This document shows positions 62,920 through 64,000 of a DNA stretch of 64,000 nucleotides, piece after piece. The DNA is from a virus. The notes below the pieces were generated by a model that searched no databases, had not been told where the DNA came from, and saw only the letters and a list, made by a program, of their open reading frames with translations. The stretch spans positions 1 through 64,000 of the IMG/VR virus record IMGVR_UViG_3300031539_000008. The stretch is one strand, 5' to 3'. A program made the translations under genes and the position numbers. Every line of letters begins with the position of its first letter. Position 1 is the stretch's first letter.

Positions 62920-63585
62920 CTACCCGCCCGGCTGCTGCTGAAACTTCACCCAGGGGAATGGGCCGTCTGGCGAATAGAGGCCGTAGTAGGCCATCGAGGC
63001 GGCGATGCTCGCGTCGCTGACGGTGGCAGACTCGAAAATTACCTCGCCGCTGTCCTCGTCGATCACGCGCGAGAAGTATCCGCCGAGGTCGTCGTCTGGC
63101 AGGACGCACCAGCGGCGTCCGGGCTCCATGACCTCAAGCGGATCCAGCGTGTCGTCGATGGACTCCCACTGCTCAGTGGCCTCGTTGTAGGCCAGCCAGT
63201 CGAAGGGGCCCGGCTCCGCGTCATCGCACGCGCCCGCGGGCGGCTGGAACTGCGTCTGCGGATCCATGCTGTCCGCCATCTCCTCCAGAGCCGTCAGGAC
63301 CTCCTCCATCGAGTTGGCCATCGGCCCGGATGTCCAGTTGCCGTCGAGAAGCAGCTCCCCCACGTACTTGGCGGTGCCGCTCGGTGTCGACCAGACTCGG
63401 TACTGGTAGGCCGTTCCGCCCTCGGACTCGATCTCACCCTCATCGACGATTTGGTCCTGATCCGCGGATCCGTTTCCTGATCCGGTCTGATCCGTGGATC
63501 CGTTTTGCGCACCGTAGCCGCGCTTCTTGCGTCCGAGGGCCATCAACACGATTGCGCCGATAGCGAGTGGGATGACAGCGTTCAT
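62920..63585 (-). CDS. Membrane-anchored protein with RGYGA motif
   Basis: 221 residues from ATG 63585. MNAVIPLAIGAIVLMALGRKKRGYGAQNG: helix, basic cluster, R-G-Y-G-A. Then a DQTGSGNGSADQDQ linker and an acidic beta-rich domain. Start overlaps the preceding stop. Confidence 0.55.
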   Translation of the reverse strand: MNAVIPLAIGAIVLMALGRKKRGYGAQNGSTDQTGSGNGSADQDQIVDEGEIESEGGTAYQYRVWSTPSGTAKYVGELLLDGNWTSGPMANSMEEVLTALEEMADSMDPQTQFQPPAGACDDAEPGPFDWLAYNEATEQWESIDDTLDPLEVMEPGRRWCVLPDDDLGGYFSRVIDEDSGEVIFESATVSDASIAASMAYYGLYSPDGPFPWVKFQQQPGG

Positions 63586-64000
63586 CGGATCATCCTCGCG
63601 AGCAGCCCCTCTGGGAGAGACCTGGGAAGTGTGGTTGACGCATATTGTACGCCCATGTCGTACCCATGCTGCATGGCCATCTGCATGGCCGTTTCTGAAA
63701 ACGTCTGCTCGGAGAATATCATGGCGGCTGCCGGCCATGGGTCGCCCAGAGAACACCTGGGATCCGTCGCCAGCCTGGTTACTTCTTCGGCGTAAGCGCG
63801 TGCGAAGTCGATGTTGTCAGCCATGACCCCTGGGGCCGGGCCAAGTGCCTTGCGCAACACAACCAGCGTGGAATCTGGCGACGCCGCTTCCTCCGGGGTC
63901 ATGGGGAACCCAAGATTGGTCATCCCCTTCGCCGCCAACTGGGCCACCCTGGCAAGCAAGCGGATGGCCTCCTGCTGTGTCTGCGGTGTGTACTGGATGG
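63582..64000 (-). CDS. Helical protein, partial
   Basis: At least 139 residues, 5' end beyond the window (frame open to the edge). Helical; AAAMIFSEQTFSETAMQMAMQHGYDMG. No family recognised. Confidence 0.45.
   Translation of the reverse strand, partial: IQYTPQTQQEAIRLLARVAQLAAKGMTNLGFPMTPEEAASPDSTLVVLRKALGPAPGVMADNIDFARAYAEEVTRLATDPRCSLGDPWPAAAMIFSEQTFSETAMQMAMQHGYDMGVQYASTTLPRSLPEGLLARMIR

Noticed and set aside
1-64000. tRNA or rRNA genes
   Set aside because: No cloverleaf with a T-loop GGTTCGA-type box or rRNA-like stretch was noticed on reading; a covariance-model scan would settle this.

Overview
This window reads as an interior piece of a large, high-GC (roughly 60% by eye) double-stranded DNA bacteriophage genome. 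Genes are short, tightly packed and often coupled by GTGA, ATGA or TGATG stop/start overlaps. Most match no family I recognise, but phage-type families recur: M15 peptidase, lysozyme-like protein, Dam-type methylase, MazG-like protein, DEDD exonuclease, tyrosine recombinase, collagen-like fibre, RadC. I see no terminase, portal, capsid, tail-tube or DNA polymerase gene and no tRNA, so virion type and host stay open. No bacterial housekeeping genes are present.

Layout. 37-3675 (minus): two fibre-like proteins, a membrane-anchored M15 peptidase, and a Dam-type methylase fused to a histone-H1-like tail. 3746-6585 (plus): a 570-residue protein with a C-terminal membrane anchor, a membrane coiled-coil protein and a holin-like protein. 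6582-8329 (minus): phosphatase, Fe/Mn superoxide dismutase and a PD-(D/E)XK-like protein. 8375-17357: small divergent units holding a protein-kinase-like protein, an ECF-like sigma factor, an ADP-ribosyltransferase-like protein and zinc-ribbon proteins. 17354-21055 (minus): Gly-rich fibre-like proteins. 21097-24382, 27953-39915 (plus): long runs of about 55 small accessory genes (SLOG, thioredoxin, J-domain, exonuclease, MazG-like, zinc ribbons, small membrane proteins). 24528-27119: tyrosine recombinase and a thaumatin-like lipoprotein. 39944-64000 (minus): about 40 co-directional genes for very basic, Cys-rich, membrane-anchored or fibre-like proteins, probably virion components, plus a glycosyltransferase, a methyltransferase and a lysozyme-like protein.

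The most striking signal is a set of short peptide modules shared by unrelated proteins. (1) A C-terminal basic tag, variants of LRRMMKL, LRRLMRI and ILRKAMRGT, often after a Lys/Arg-rich stretch with Asn-Pro. It ends about fifteen proteins, including the sigma factor, the kinase-like protein, the ART-like protein, a RadC protein, a HicA-like protein and an H1-like protein. I propose it is a loading signal that puts host-takeover proteins into the virion. (2) A G-W-G-x-G-x-x-W-K module at the N-termini of fibre proteins and repeated three times in two tiny proteins. (3) An L-T-x-(R/K)-R-G-(M/V)-G-A-type motif in small basic proteins. (4) A helical module ahead of several tagged proteins.

Transcription also looks unusual. 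At about fifteen genes a TANNNT -10 box lies 5-9 nt before the start codon, which predicts leaderless mRNAs of the kind common in Deinococcus and actinobacteria. Two divergent gene pairs share one overlapping -10 read on both strands. Downstream genes in operons instead carry Shine-Dalgarno sites.
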